NCBI GenBank assembly: GCA_018365455.1
Contig: JAGZJZ010000063.1
Span: 1 to 34,472, forward strand
DNA: 34,472 bases
Direction: 5' to 3'
Source: Clostridiales bacterium
Lineage (GTDB): Bacteria > Bacillota > Clostridia > Lachnospirales > Lachnospiraceae
The notes below the pieces were generated by a model, which saw nothing but the letters and a program-made list of their open reading frames with translations, ran no database searches and was not told where the DNA came from. A program made the position numbers and the translations under genes. Each line of letters opens with the position of its first letter. The first letter of the stretch is position 1. Below are positions 1 through 7,589 of this stretch, piece after piece.

Positions 1-123
1 TCAGGTTACGTAGCCCGCTACGCGCCCTTCATCCGGGACAAATCTCCCACAAAGTGTGACGTACAGTTGTCAGAAAGCAATTTTAAAACACGCTCTAGAA
101 TTAGAGGATATGGGAGAAAATAT

Positions 124-2580
124 ATGCAGCTGAATATGGAACAGAAGAAGCTCATTACAAGTGGGGTTATGGGTCAATCGTTAATAAAGGGAGTGGCTGG
201 TTCCGGGAAAACCACGGTGGCAGTGAACCGTATCTCCTTTTTATTAAACCATCATTGTGTGGAGCCGGATGACAAAATCTTAATGGTCACTTATAATAAA
301 AGCTTAATCAATTATATTGAATATATCTATTCAAACATTGAAAAGGAAGAACAGATTTCTCTGTTCGCAAGGGACGCCATTAATGACCGGGTGTTCATTC
401 GTAATATAGATAAGTTAATACATAATTATTTCGTCCAATTCTGCAGAGAAGAGGGAGAATTTTATAAAATAGCAAAAGTCCAGCAGGAAAATGAAATATT
501 GCAGGAATGTATCTGGCAGTTACAGAAATCCTTCCCGGAGGTAAAGGTTCTGGATGGAAAATTTCTGGGGTTCTTAAAAAAAGAAATCCAGTGGATAAAG
601 TCCTGCAATTACATGGAACTGGAAGAATATCAAAATGTAGACCGGATAGGAAGAACCGGAAGCCGTAATAATGAAAACGGTCCAAAGAAATTACTGAAAA
701 ACAGCCAGACACGTCAAAGTATTCATGAGCTGATGAGCCTCTATCAGCGTAAGATGGCAAAAAAGAATCTGTGTGATTTTCAAGATATTATTCTAATGGC
801 ACTGCAATATATGAAAACACATCAAATTCCGAAATTTACTCATATTATCATAGACGAAAGCCAGGACTTGTCCCGCATACAATTAGAATGTCTGCGGGAG
901 CTATATAATCGGGAAAAAGAATACAGCAGTATCCTTTTTGTAGCAGATACGGCACAGAGTATTTATGAAGGTTCCTGGCTTGTGAAAGGGCGTAGTTTTG
1001 CAAGTATTGGGATGGATATGACGGGTAAAAGCAACCTGCTTTCTAAAAATTACAGAACCACAACCCAGATTGCAGAAGCAGCATACAGCCTGATCAGTCA
1101 TGACATCGATATTATTGGAGACGATAATTTTGTAAAACCTTCCTTGATTGACAGACAGGGAAGTTATCCGGTCTTGCGTAGTTTTCAGGCTCTGGAGGAT
1201 GAAATACATTATGTAAAGGATCTGATCTTAAGGAATCTCAGCCGCAAGTATGAACGAAAGGATATAGCCGTAATCGCAAGGACGAAGAAACTTTTAGAAC
1301 AGGTGGAAGCAGGATTTGGCCAGGAACTTACCAGTAATTTTTATACAAGCAGTACCGGAATCGATTTTCAATCCAATGATGTGAAGTTATTGACCATGCA
1401 TTCCATTAAGGGGTTGGAATTTAAAGTGGTTATTCTGATAGGAATTTCTGAAAAGATTATACCAAATAATATGGCACTGGCAGAAGCGGATGATGTAAAT
1501 TATGCAGAAACCATGGAGCGGAAATTACTCTATGTTGGCATGACAAGGGCAACGGAGCGTCTGTATATCAGCAGTCACAATGAACCGTCCAGATTCATCA
1601 GAGATATCAATGCATCTTTTTTAAGATTAAGAGAAGGGGCACGGCTGCATAATCTATATCAGGTTCCCCTTAAGGATTATCTTTTCTTAAACAAGATAGA
1701 TGATCCTTATACAAAAGAGGAATCCGTGCGCCAATGGCTGATCAGAGAGCTGACAGAGATTTACCGCTATCCAGCGAAAATGCTGGACATTGAATACCGG
1801 GTACAATTATTTTCAAAAACAGGATTTGTAGATATTGTGGTATATATTTATGCCAATAATGAAATGATACCTTATATATTGGCAGAAGTAAAGCAGCCAG
1901 GTTACGGAATCGTAAGTGCTCTGGAACAGATGAAATCTTATCTGGCAGCAGCTCCCAAAGCATGTTATGCAATCGTTACCGATGGCAATGATTTAAAAAT
2001 ATGGGACAGAAGCCTGTCAGAGATAGAAGATATTCCGGTGTTCGACACTTCAATGCTGCCTTCCAGTATTGAGTATTATCAATATGTGGATTTAAACAAG
2101 TCTCAGACCGTTAATTTCTTAAGGGATATAGATCATCCGAACGAAATTATCGTCGGAGACAGCAGCAATCAGGAAATCTTAAGCGGAAGCAGTGTGATAC
2201 GCATTCCCATGTTTTCCAGTATTGCAGCGGGTCAGCCAATTGACATGCTGGATGATATGGTGGATCTGTGTTATTTTCCGGCAGAATGGCTTGTAAGTCC
2301 CATGGAATCCTTTATTTTAAGTGTAAAAGGGAATTCCATGATTAATGCTAATATCAGTGACGGTGACTTCATTGTATTGAAAAAGTCGAATGTGGCACAA
2401 AATGGACAAATTGTTGCGGTGGATATAGATGGAAGCGTTACCTTAAAGCGATTCCGGCAAATGGGAAGCATGGTACTACTAATCCCCGAAAATGATGACT
2501 ATGAGCCAATGGGTGTTAATGCGGAGCAGGTCCGGATACTGGGGCTGGCGCAGGGGGTTATAAAGAAAAGACAATTTTAG
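124..2580 (+). CDS. UvrD/Rep-like helicase fused to an HsdR-type nuclease domain and a LexA-like S24 protease domain
   Basis: Three-part protein of 818 aa. The N-terminal part (about 1-540) is a superfamily-1 helicase: Walker A GVAGSGKTT at 23-31 (K29), motif II IIIDESQD with D244/E245, a late LLTMHSIKGLEFK motif and a LLYVGMTRA motif VI. Residues about 550-660 resemble the N-terminal domain of type I restriction HsdR subunits, with a PD-(D/E)xK pattern of D570, E588 and K590. Residues about 690-818 are an S24/LexA-type domain with an Ala-Gly cleavage-like site (A702-G703), S738 in GNSM and K775 in TLKRF; the 37-residue Ser-Lys spacing equals that of E. coli LexA. No helix-turn-helix is visible. 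ATG 124 is chosen because GGGAG lies 7 bases upstream; an in-frame TTG at 67 lacks such a site. Expected role is DNA processing, possibly controlled by RecA-stimulated self-cleavage (inference). The domain calls are firm; the biological role is unknown. Confidence 0.85.
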   Translation: MQLNMEQKKLITSGVMGQSLIKGVAGSGKTTVAVNRISFLLNHHCVEPDDKILMVTYNKSLINYIEYIYSNIEKEEQISLFARDAINDRVFIRNIDKLIHNYFVQFCREEGEFYKIAKVQQENEILQECIWQLQKSFPEVKVLDGKFLGFLKKEIQWIKSCNYMELEEYQNVDRIGRTGSRNNENGPKKLLKNSQTRQSIHELMSLYQRKMAKKNLCDFQDIILMALQYMKTHQIPKFTHIIIDESQDLSRIQLECLRELYNREKEYSSILFVADTAQSIYEGSWLVKGRSFASIGMDMTGKSNLLSKNYRTTTQIAEAAYSLISHDIDIIGDDNFVKPSLIDRQGSYPVLRSFQALEDEIHYVKDLILRNLSRKYERKDIAVIARTKKLLEQVEAGFGQELTSNFYTSSTGIDFQSNDVKLLTMHSIKGLEFKVVILIGISEKIIPNNMALAEADDVNYAETMERKLLYVGMTRATERLYISSHNEPSRFIRDINASFLRLREGARLHNLYQVPLKDYLFLNKIDDPYTKEESVRQWLIRELTEIYRYPAKMLDIEYRVQLFSKTGFVDIVVYIYANNEMIPYILAEVKQPGYGIVSALEQMKSYLAAAPKACYAIVTDGNDLKIWDRSLSEIEDIPVFDTSMLPSSIEYYQYVDLNKSQTVNFLRDIDHPNEIIVGDSSNQEILSGSSVIRIPMFSSIAAGQPIDMLDDMVDLCYFPAEWLVSPMESFILSVKGNSMINANISDGDFIVLKKSNVAQNGQIVAVDIDGSVTLKRFRQMGSMVLLIPENDDYEPMGVNAEQVRILGLAQGVIKKRQF

Positions 2581-2596
2581 GAGTGTATAAAATAAT

Positions 2597-2983
2597 ATGA
2601 AAAGCAGCACATGTGTATTGCTATATGGATTTAAAGATACAGATAAAGGAGAAAAAGTAAAGACAGTTCTGAAAAAAATGGGAATTGAATTTAAAGACAT
2701 TCTATTGGAAGACTATTACCAGCCTATTGGTTTGCTGGCAGGTATATCAGGATTTCAGAGGGAAGAACGCAAATATACAGGAGGCGGTTTCCCGCAGGAG
2801 ATGATGGTGATGCATTTAAGCAGCAGTCAGGTCGATACCCTTTTAGCAAAGTTTCGCCAGGAAGGAATTGAGCGCATTCATCTAAAAGCCATGATAACAG
2901 AATTCAACCGGTCCTGGAATTCCCTGCAGCTCTATTTAGAATTGCACAAGGAGCACGAAGAGATGTCCAGGCTGCATCCATGA
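2597..2983 (+). CDS. DUF3783 domain-containing protein
   Basis: A 128-aa soluble protein of the DUF3783 type, recognised from the opening LLYGF, the central GGGFPQEMMVMH segment and the C-terminal IERIHLKAMITEFNRSWN segment. The function of the family is not known. There is no signal peptide or membrane segment. It starts 16 bases after the helicase fusion stop codon on the same strand, with GGAG about 12 bases before the ATG, so it is probably co-transcribed with that gene. It is followed by a tandem repeat and a terminator. Whether it takes part in the helicase protein's function cannot be told from sequence. Confidence 0.75.
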   Translation: MKSSTCVLLYGFKDTDKGEKVKTVLKKMGIEFKDILLEDYYQPIGLLAGISGFQREERKYTGGGFPQEMMVMHLSSSQVDTLLAKFRQEGIERIHLKAMITEFNRSWNSLQLYLELHKEHEEMSRLHP

Positions 2984-3148
2984 GGAAGTGACTTTAAGGC
3001 AGAAGTAATCAAAAGGGAGAAGTAATCATAAGGGAGAAGTAATCATAAGGGAGAAGTAATCATAAGGCAGAAGTAATCTAGGCAGAGGTGACCATAAAGC
3101 AGAAGCAACCATCAGACAGATGTGATTATCATGCAGACGTAACTATAA
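2984..3148. repeat. Degenerate 17-bp tandem repeat, about nine units
   Basis: Immediately after the DUF3783 stop codon lie about nine head-to-tail units with consensus GGCAGAAGTAATCATAA. Units at 3015, 3032 and 3049 are identical; the unit at 2998 and those from 3066 onward are diverged, and 3066-3080 is shortened to 15 bp. The first unit (2984) is partial. There is no spacer between units, and the 17-bp period together with frequent TAA codons excludes a coding repeat. Identical central copies with decayed edges suggest recent slippage expansion. Confidence 0.9.
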
Positions 3149-3191
3149 GACGGCTCCATCAGAGATGAATACAAAGGCATATTTACACAAT

Positions 3192-3231
3192 AAAAAACAG
3201 CCCTCGAAAATCAGGAAGGGGGCTGTTTTTT
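3192..3231. terminator. Bidirectional intrinsic terminator
   Basis: Arms AAAAAACAGCCC (3192-3203) and GGGCTGTTTTTT (3220-3231) are perfectly complementary around a 16-base loop. The A-run on one side and T-run on the other let it work in both directions. It lies between the DUF3783 gene and the convergent flavin reductase-rubredoxin gene. Confidence 0.88.
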
Positions 3232-3263
3232 ATGTAAAAATAGGAGGTACCATATATAGTATA

Positions 3264-3298
3264 GGAATTGTAGTGCCTGCGGATGACATTACAATTCC
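3264..3298. repeat. Inverted repeat of 12-bp arms without T-run
   Basis: GGAATTGTAGTG (3264-3275) pairs with CATTACAATTCC (3287-3298), with one G-T wobble, around an 11-base loop. No T-run follows on either strand, so it is not a classical terminator. It lies just downstream of the minus-strand flavin reductase-rubredoxin gene and could form a 3'-end hairpin of that transcript. Nothing else is recognisable in 3232-3329. Confidence 0.6.
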
Positions 3299-3329
3299 GC
3301 CATAAGCTAAAAAATAAAGATCAGCATCA

Positions 3330-3953
3330 TCAATCTATTTTTTCAAAATAAGATGCATCCTTGCCGCATACCGGACATATAAAGTCTTGCGGAAGTTCAT
3401 CTGCTTCTAATATATATCCGCAGACGCTGCAGCGAAAACCTTTTGTCTGGCTTTCTTGATAGGAAGGTGCATTTTTGGGAGTAGTTCCTTTCTTTTTGCT
3501 GTGATAGTCAGCATAGGTCAGAACCTGGGACTCGGTAGGAATTTCAGCTTCTGTCACTTCTCCAATCAGAATAACATGGGAACCCACATCCAATCGGTCT
3601 GTAACTTTACAGGAAAATCTTGCTGCAATTCCTTCAGTGGGATAGGGGTTTCCGTTTAAGTCCCTATCATAAGATGTCTGCTGAAATTTCTCGTTGTCCC
3701 TGCTGGACTGGAATCCAAAAGTTTTAATGAGTTCCATATCTGCGTCTTCGGCAAGTACAACAGCAGTGAAAGAACCGGCTCCTTCTATTAAACGCAAGGT
3801 TTCATTATTCTTATTCAATGCGATAGATAGTCTTGCAGGTGAAGATGTCACCTGAGCCAGCGTGTTAATCACACAGCCCCCATCTTTCTCTTCGAAATTG
3901 GCGGAAACGATATACACGCCATAACTGAGTTTGAAAAAAGCTTTAGTATTCAT
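3330..3953 (-). CDS. Flavin reductase-rubredoxin fusion (high-molecular-weight rubredoxin type)
   Basis: A 207-aa cytoplasmic protein. Residues about 1-160 form a flavin reductase-like FMN-binding split-barrel domain (opening KLSYGVYIVSA, then VTSSPARLSIAL). Residues about 170-207 are a shortened rubredoxin domain with the two iron-binding pairs CSVCG and CPVCG. In Moorella-type anaerobes such fusions pass electrons from NAD(P)H to flavodiiron proteins that reduce O2 or NO; that role is inferred here, and no flavodiiron gene is in the window. The ATG at 3953 has AGGA about 8 bases upstream. It stands alone, with its own consensus promoter and convergent to the DUF3783 gene. Confidence 0.85.
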   Translation of the reverse strand: MNTKAFFKLSYGVYIVSANFEEKDGGCVINTLAQVTSSPARLSIALNKNNETLRLIEGAGSFTAVVLAEDADMELIKTFGFQSSRDNEKFQQTSYDRDLNGNPYPTEGIAARFSCKVTDRLDVGSHVILIGEVTEAEIPTESQVLTYADYHSKKKGTTPKNAPSYQESQTKGFRCSVCGYILEADELPQDFICPVCGKDASYFEKID

Positions 3954-4052
3954 TGTATCAATTCCTTTCTTATCACTTCGGCAATCAGAAATTGCAGCTA
4001 TATGCTATATCATATCATTCCACACAACCTGTCTTTGTATTCCCATAGTTGT

Positions 4053-4081
4053 ATTATATAGTAAAAATTCCCATATGTCAA
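4053..4081 (-). promoter_or_regulatory. Consensus sigma-A promoter of the flavin reductase-rubredoxin gene, with a repeated octamer
   Basis: Read on the minus strand, TTGACA (4076-4081) and TATAAT (4053-4058) are separated by exactly 17 bases: a perfect housekeeping promoter, with an untranslated leader of about 90 bases. The octamer ATGGGAAT occurs twice on this strand, inside the spacer (4067-4074) and near the predicted start of transcription (4039-4046), and could be a repressor site. The rest of the 3954-4246 gap is AT-rich; no confident promoter for the rightward adaptor gene was found. Confidence 0.85.
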
Positions 4082-4246
4082 TAACAATAATTATTACTGA
4101 TACTAAATATATTCAGGTTAATTTGGGTTACCATCACAAAACTAACATTTATCATCCATGGATTCAACACAATTTTCAATTATTCTAGATGCATAAGATA
4201 GTTAGCAAAATTAAGACAGATGAAAAGACTGTAAATGGAGGGAAAT

Positions 4247-6910
4247 ATGGTAGTGAAACAGAAAAGAAAAAAAATCAAAATCTGGAGAGATAAGAAAAAG
4301 AGGAAATGGATCTTGATCCTCCTAGGGGTTTGTATCATTGGAGCAGGCGGAACTACATTTTTTATGACCAGACGGAGGATGCCGGTAGAAGCGGCGGCGG
4401 CTTCCAAGACCCAGACAGCAACGGTGGAAAAAGGTAACATCACCAATACCATTGTGGGTACCGGAACATTGGAAGCAGATACTGCAAGTGCAGTAGAAAT
4501 ACCTTCCGGGCTGGTGGTCGATGAAGTGAAAGTGGAAAGCGGTGACAACGTTAAGAAGGGCGATGAATTGGCTGTCATTAATCAGGCATCTCTGCTGTCT
4601 AAAATTGAAGATACCCAGGAAGAGATTGCAAAACTGGACAAAGAAATCAATGAGGCAAAGGAAGATACCGATGCAGATACGATAACAGCCAGTGTCAGCG
4701 GCCGCGTCAAAAAAATATATACTGCATCCGGTGATAAGATTGCAGATGTAATGCTGGAAAATGGGGCATTGATCCTATTGTCACTGGATGGAAAGATGGC
4801 TGTGGAGCTGGAAAATGTAACCGGAATTGAGGCAGGAGACAGCGTAACCGTAACCCTGTCAAGCGGCACAGAGAAAACAGGAACCGTAGAAAGTGTATCC
4901 GGCAAAACCGGAATAATTACCCTTACTGATTACGGACCGGAATTAGATGATACTGTAACAGTTAAAGATTCTGATGGAAAAGAACTGGGAACAGGCAAGC
5001 TTTATATTCACCAGCAGCTGGCAGTCACAGGTACTGCAGGCACCGTAAGTTCCATAGATGTTTCCCTGAATGAATCGGTGGATGCGGATGATACCCTGAT
5101 AGAACTAAAAGAAAGTGCATCCCTTGGCACCTATCAGGAACTGCTGGCAACCAGAGAAGAACTGGCACAGTCTCTGCAGGAATTAATGAATCTGTCCGCC
5201 AACCCAACCATAACAGCAGAATTTGACGGAATTGTCCAGACTGTAAATGTGACGGCTGGAAGCAGTACTTCCAATAGCAGTACCGTGGGCACCGGTTCAT
5301 CAGGAAGTTCCAATTCCTCAAATGGCATGACGGGGGTATCCTATTCCTCAAACTCCGGCAGTCAGGCGGTTTTTGCAGCGGCATCCGTCATAAAAGCCAC
5401 AGGAGTAAGCAAAGAAGTCACAACTGGCGTAACCACCTTAGTAACCACCAGCGCAACTACCGGTGTATCGGCAGAAGTAACCACAGCCGCAAGCACATCA
5501 AAAGCAGCAAGCGACTCCATCGAAAATCAAGAATCCAAGAGCTCTTTTCTCACTGAGACCGAGCAAAACAAAACAGAAATAGCAGAGTGTTCGCCGGAGA
5601 TTGCGGCACCGGTAAAAGGGACTTCACCACAGACGATTCTGCAGGAAACGCAAAGTTATACCGGATGTATCCTCTGGAATCCCACCGACACTGTCTTTCA
5701 GCCTGCGACTACTTATACTGCAGTTATTACACTGACGGCGAAGGAAGGATATCAGTTTGCGGCTGGCATTACACCACAGTTAGGCACAGGTGTTGTCTCC
5801 GGAATAACTCTGAGTGCGGATCAGAGTACGCTTTCCTTTTCCGCAGTATTCCCGGCTACGGCAGCAGAGGAAACAGAGAAACCTACAGATACGCAGACCG
5901 ACCCGGTAACAGAGACTACCAGTGACAAGGAAACAGAGACAAATTCCCAGCCCTCAACCGACCCCAAAGAAACGCAGCCACAGACAGAGCCGGATACAAA
6001 AAATGAAAAGGACAGCAATAAACAGTCCGAGTCACAGAAAAGTACCGATAAAAATAACGGTATGGATACCAATGGAAAGAGCAGCGAAAGTACCGATAAT
6101 GCAACGAATGGAAACTTTACCAATAATACAAACGGGATTAACAGCAGTGGTGCCGGAAATACCGGGAATGTCGCTGGAAATACGGCACAGGCTGCTGCAA
6201 GCGAAACCAGTGCTGCGGACAGTAAAACCAATACGGACAGTACCACATCCAGTACATCGTCCAGCTCACAGCATGTATCAATTATGACGGTGTCCCCGCA
6301 GGATAATGTAATTCTTTCCGTAAACGTAGATGAATTAGACATTTTATCGGTCACTCTCAATCAGGAAGCAGAGATTACCTTTGACGCCATTGAAGACCAG
6401 ACGTTTCAGGGAAGCGTAACGAAGATTTCCAATTCCGCCAGTTCCAGTGGCGGAGTAACAAAATATCCGGTGCAGATTACAATACCTAAAGACGAGTCTA
6501 TGCGTATCGGAATGAATGCCTCAGCAACCATAACCATCGAAAACAAAGAAGATATCCTGCTGATACCGATGAATGCCCTACAGGAACAGGGAAGTAGAGT
6601 ATTTGTCTATACAAGTCAGGATGAAGAAGGAATCTTAACCGGAGAAACTGAAATTGAGACCGGATTATCAGACGGAACAAATGTGGAAGTTGTCAGTGGT
6701 TTAAGTGAAGGGGATACCGTGTACTATAGCCGCTCAGGTTCTTCTTCCGGCATAGAAATGGGTGGCTTTATGGGAATGCAGGGAGGAGAAATGCCGTCAG
6801 GTGGTTTTACCGGAGAGATGCCGCAGGGAGGCTTCAGTGGTGAAATGCCCTCCGGCGGCGGAAGACCAAGCGGAGGTTCGGGCCAGATGAGTGCACCGGG
6901 CGGACAGTGA
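4247..6910 (+). CDS. MacA/HlyD-like efflux adaptor with Ig-like insert and Gly/Met-rich tail
   Basis: An 887-aa membrane-fusion (adaptor) protein. A basic N-terminus precedes one membrane segment at about 21-41; the rest is extracellular. Lipoyl/barrel-type segments follow (VDEVKVESGDNVKKGDEL; later ITAEFDGIVQTVNVTAGS), with short helical stretches at about 110-140 and 300-320. From about 331 to 451 and 537 to 678 there are Ser/Thr/Asn-rich low-complexity linkers, which flank an Ig-like surface module at about 452-536 (AAPVKG to VFPAT). The C-terminal adaptor barrel (about 680-830) precedes a tail of repeats such as GEMPSGGF. Adaptors of this type are usually 350-550 aa, so this one is unusually long. 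ATG 4247 is preferred because GGAGGG (4237-4242) fits it; ATG 4235 overlaps that site. It heads an operon with an ATPase and a permease. The substrate is unknown. Confidence 0.82.
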   Translation: MVVKQKRKKIKIWRDKKKRKWILILLGVCIIGAGGTTFFMTRRRMPVEAAAASKTQTATVEKGNITNTIVGTGTLEADTASAVEIPSGLVVDEVKVESGDNVKKGDELAVINQASLLSKIEDTQEEIAKLDKEINEAKEDTDADTITASVSGRVKKIYTASGDKIADVMLENGALILLSLDGKMAVELENVTGIEAGDSVTVTLSSGTEKTGTVESVSGKTGIITLTDYGPELDDTVTVKDSDGKELGTGKLYIHQQLAVTGTAGTVSSIDVSLNESVDADDTLIELKESASLGTYQELLATREELAQSLQELMNLSANPTITAEFDGIVQTVNVTAGSSTSNSSTVGTGSSGSSNSSNGMTGVSYSSNSGSQAVFAAASVIKATGVSKEVTTGVTTLVTTSATTGVSAEVTTAASTSKAASDSIENQESKSSFLTETEQNKTEIAECSPEIAAPVKGTSPQTILQETQSYTGCILWNPTDTVFQPATTYTAVITLTAKEGYQFAAGITPQLGTGVVSGITLSADQSTLSFSAVFPATAAEETEKPTDTQTDPVTETTSDKETETNSQPSTDPKETQPQTEPDTKNEKDSNKQSESQKSTDKNNGMDTNGKSSESTDNATNGNFTNNTNGINSSGAGNTGNVAGNTAQAAASETSAADSKTNTDSTTSSTSSSSQHVSIMTVSPQDNVILSVNVDELDILSVTLNQEAEITFDAIEDQTFQGSVTKISNSASSSGGVTKYPVQITIPKDESMRIGMNASATITIENKEDILLIPMNALQEQGSRVFVYTSQDEEGILTGETEIETGLSDGTNVEVVSGLSEGDTVYYSRSGSSSGIEMGGFMGMQGGEMPSGGFTGEMPQGGFSGEMPSGGGRPSGGSGQMSAPGGQ

Positions 6911-6920
6911 GGTGACGGCA

Positions 6921-7589
6921 ATGATTATATTTCAGGACGTTAGTAAATATTACCAGATCGGCGGAGAAGAAGTGCGTGCTTTGGATCATGCTAATATGAG
7001 AATAAAAAAAGGAGAATTTGTCAGTATTATTGGACCTTCGGGAAGCGGTAAGTCCACACTTATGAATATCATAGGATGTCTGGACGTTGCAGATTGTGGA
7101 GAGTATTATCTGGATGGGCAGGAGATCGAACAGTATTCGGAGCGGGAACTTGGACGGATACGAAACCGGAAAATAGGATTTATTTTTCAGAATTTCAATC
7201 TGATCCAGAAGATGACAGCAGAGGAGAACGTGGAGCTTCCTTTAATATACCAGGGAATCCATTCGTCAGAACGAAAAAAAAGAGTAATGGAAGCATTAGA
7301 GAAAGTGGAGCTTTCCAGCAGAATGCACCATAAGCCCACTGAGTTATCCGGAGGTCAGCAGCAAAGAGTTGCCATTGCCAGGGCACTTGTGACAAGCCCC
7401 TCCCTGTTTCTGGCAGATGAACCAACCGGAAATCTGGATTCCAGAACGGGAGATGATATCATGAGCCTGTTTCACGAACTGCACGAACAGGGGAATACCA
7501 TTGTCTTGATTACTCATGACAATAAAGTGGCAAAGCAGGCAGTGCGCAGAATCCATATCCTGGATGGGCACGTTAAGGAGGTGGAATGA
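6921..7589 (+). CDS. MacB/LolD-type ABC transporter ATP-binding protein
   Basis: A 222-aa ATPase of the MacB/LolD/YknY class. Visible motifs are Walker A GPSGSGKST (38-46), signature LSGGQQQR at about 141-148, Walker B LFLADEP with the family-typical TGNLD following, and the H-loop ITHD near 198. It would energise the adjacent permease and adaptor on the cytoplasmic face. ATG 6921 has GAGGTG about 6 bases upstream; a GTG at 6891 would overlap the adaptor gene and add residues not seen in the family. It starts 10 bases after the adaptor and overlaps the permease gene by 4 bases, so the three genes are translationally linked. Confidence 0.93.
   Translation: MIIFQDVSKYYQIGGEEVRALDHANMRIKKGEFVSIIGPSGSGKSTLMNIIGCLDVADCGEYYLDGQEIEQYSERELGRIRNRKIGFIFQNFNLIQKMTAEENVELPLIYQGIHSSERKKRVMEALEKVELSSRMHHKPTELSGGQQQRVAIARALVTSPSLFLADEPTGNLDSRTGDDIMSLFHELHEQGNTIVLITHDNKVAKQAVRRIHILDGHVKEVE

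Noticed and set aside
1..66. GC-richer sequence at the left edge, possibly the end of a mobile element or upstream gene
   Set aside because: Too short to identify; no terminal repeat, gene end or promoter could be supported.
67..123. TTG start giving the helicase fusion 19 extra residues
   Set aside because: No ribosome site precedes the TTG, while ATG 124 has GGGAG at ideal spacing and begins with the usual helicase N-terminus.
2984..3148. CRISPR-like array
   Set aside because: Units are 17 bp, contiguous and without spacers, and no cas genes are nearby; it is a simple tandem repeat.
5821..6360. A 179-codon antisense open frame inside the adaptor gene
   Set aside because: It is the mirror of the Ser/Thr-rich low-complexity linker and yields a Val/Leu/Ser-rich string with no ribosome site.
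6891..6920. GTG start extending the ABC ATPase
   Set aside because: It overlaps the adaptor's end and lacks a ribosome site; ATG 6921 has one and matches the family start.
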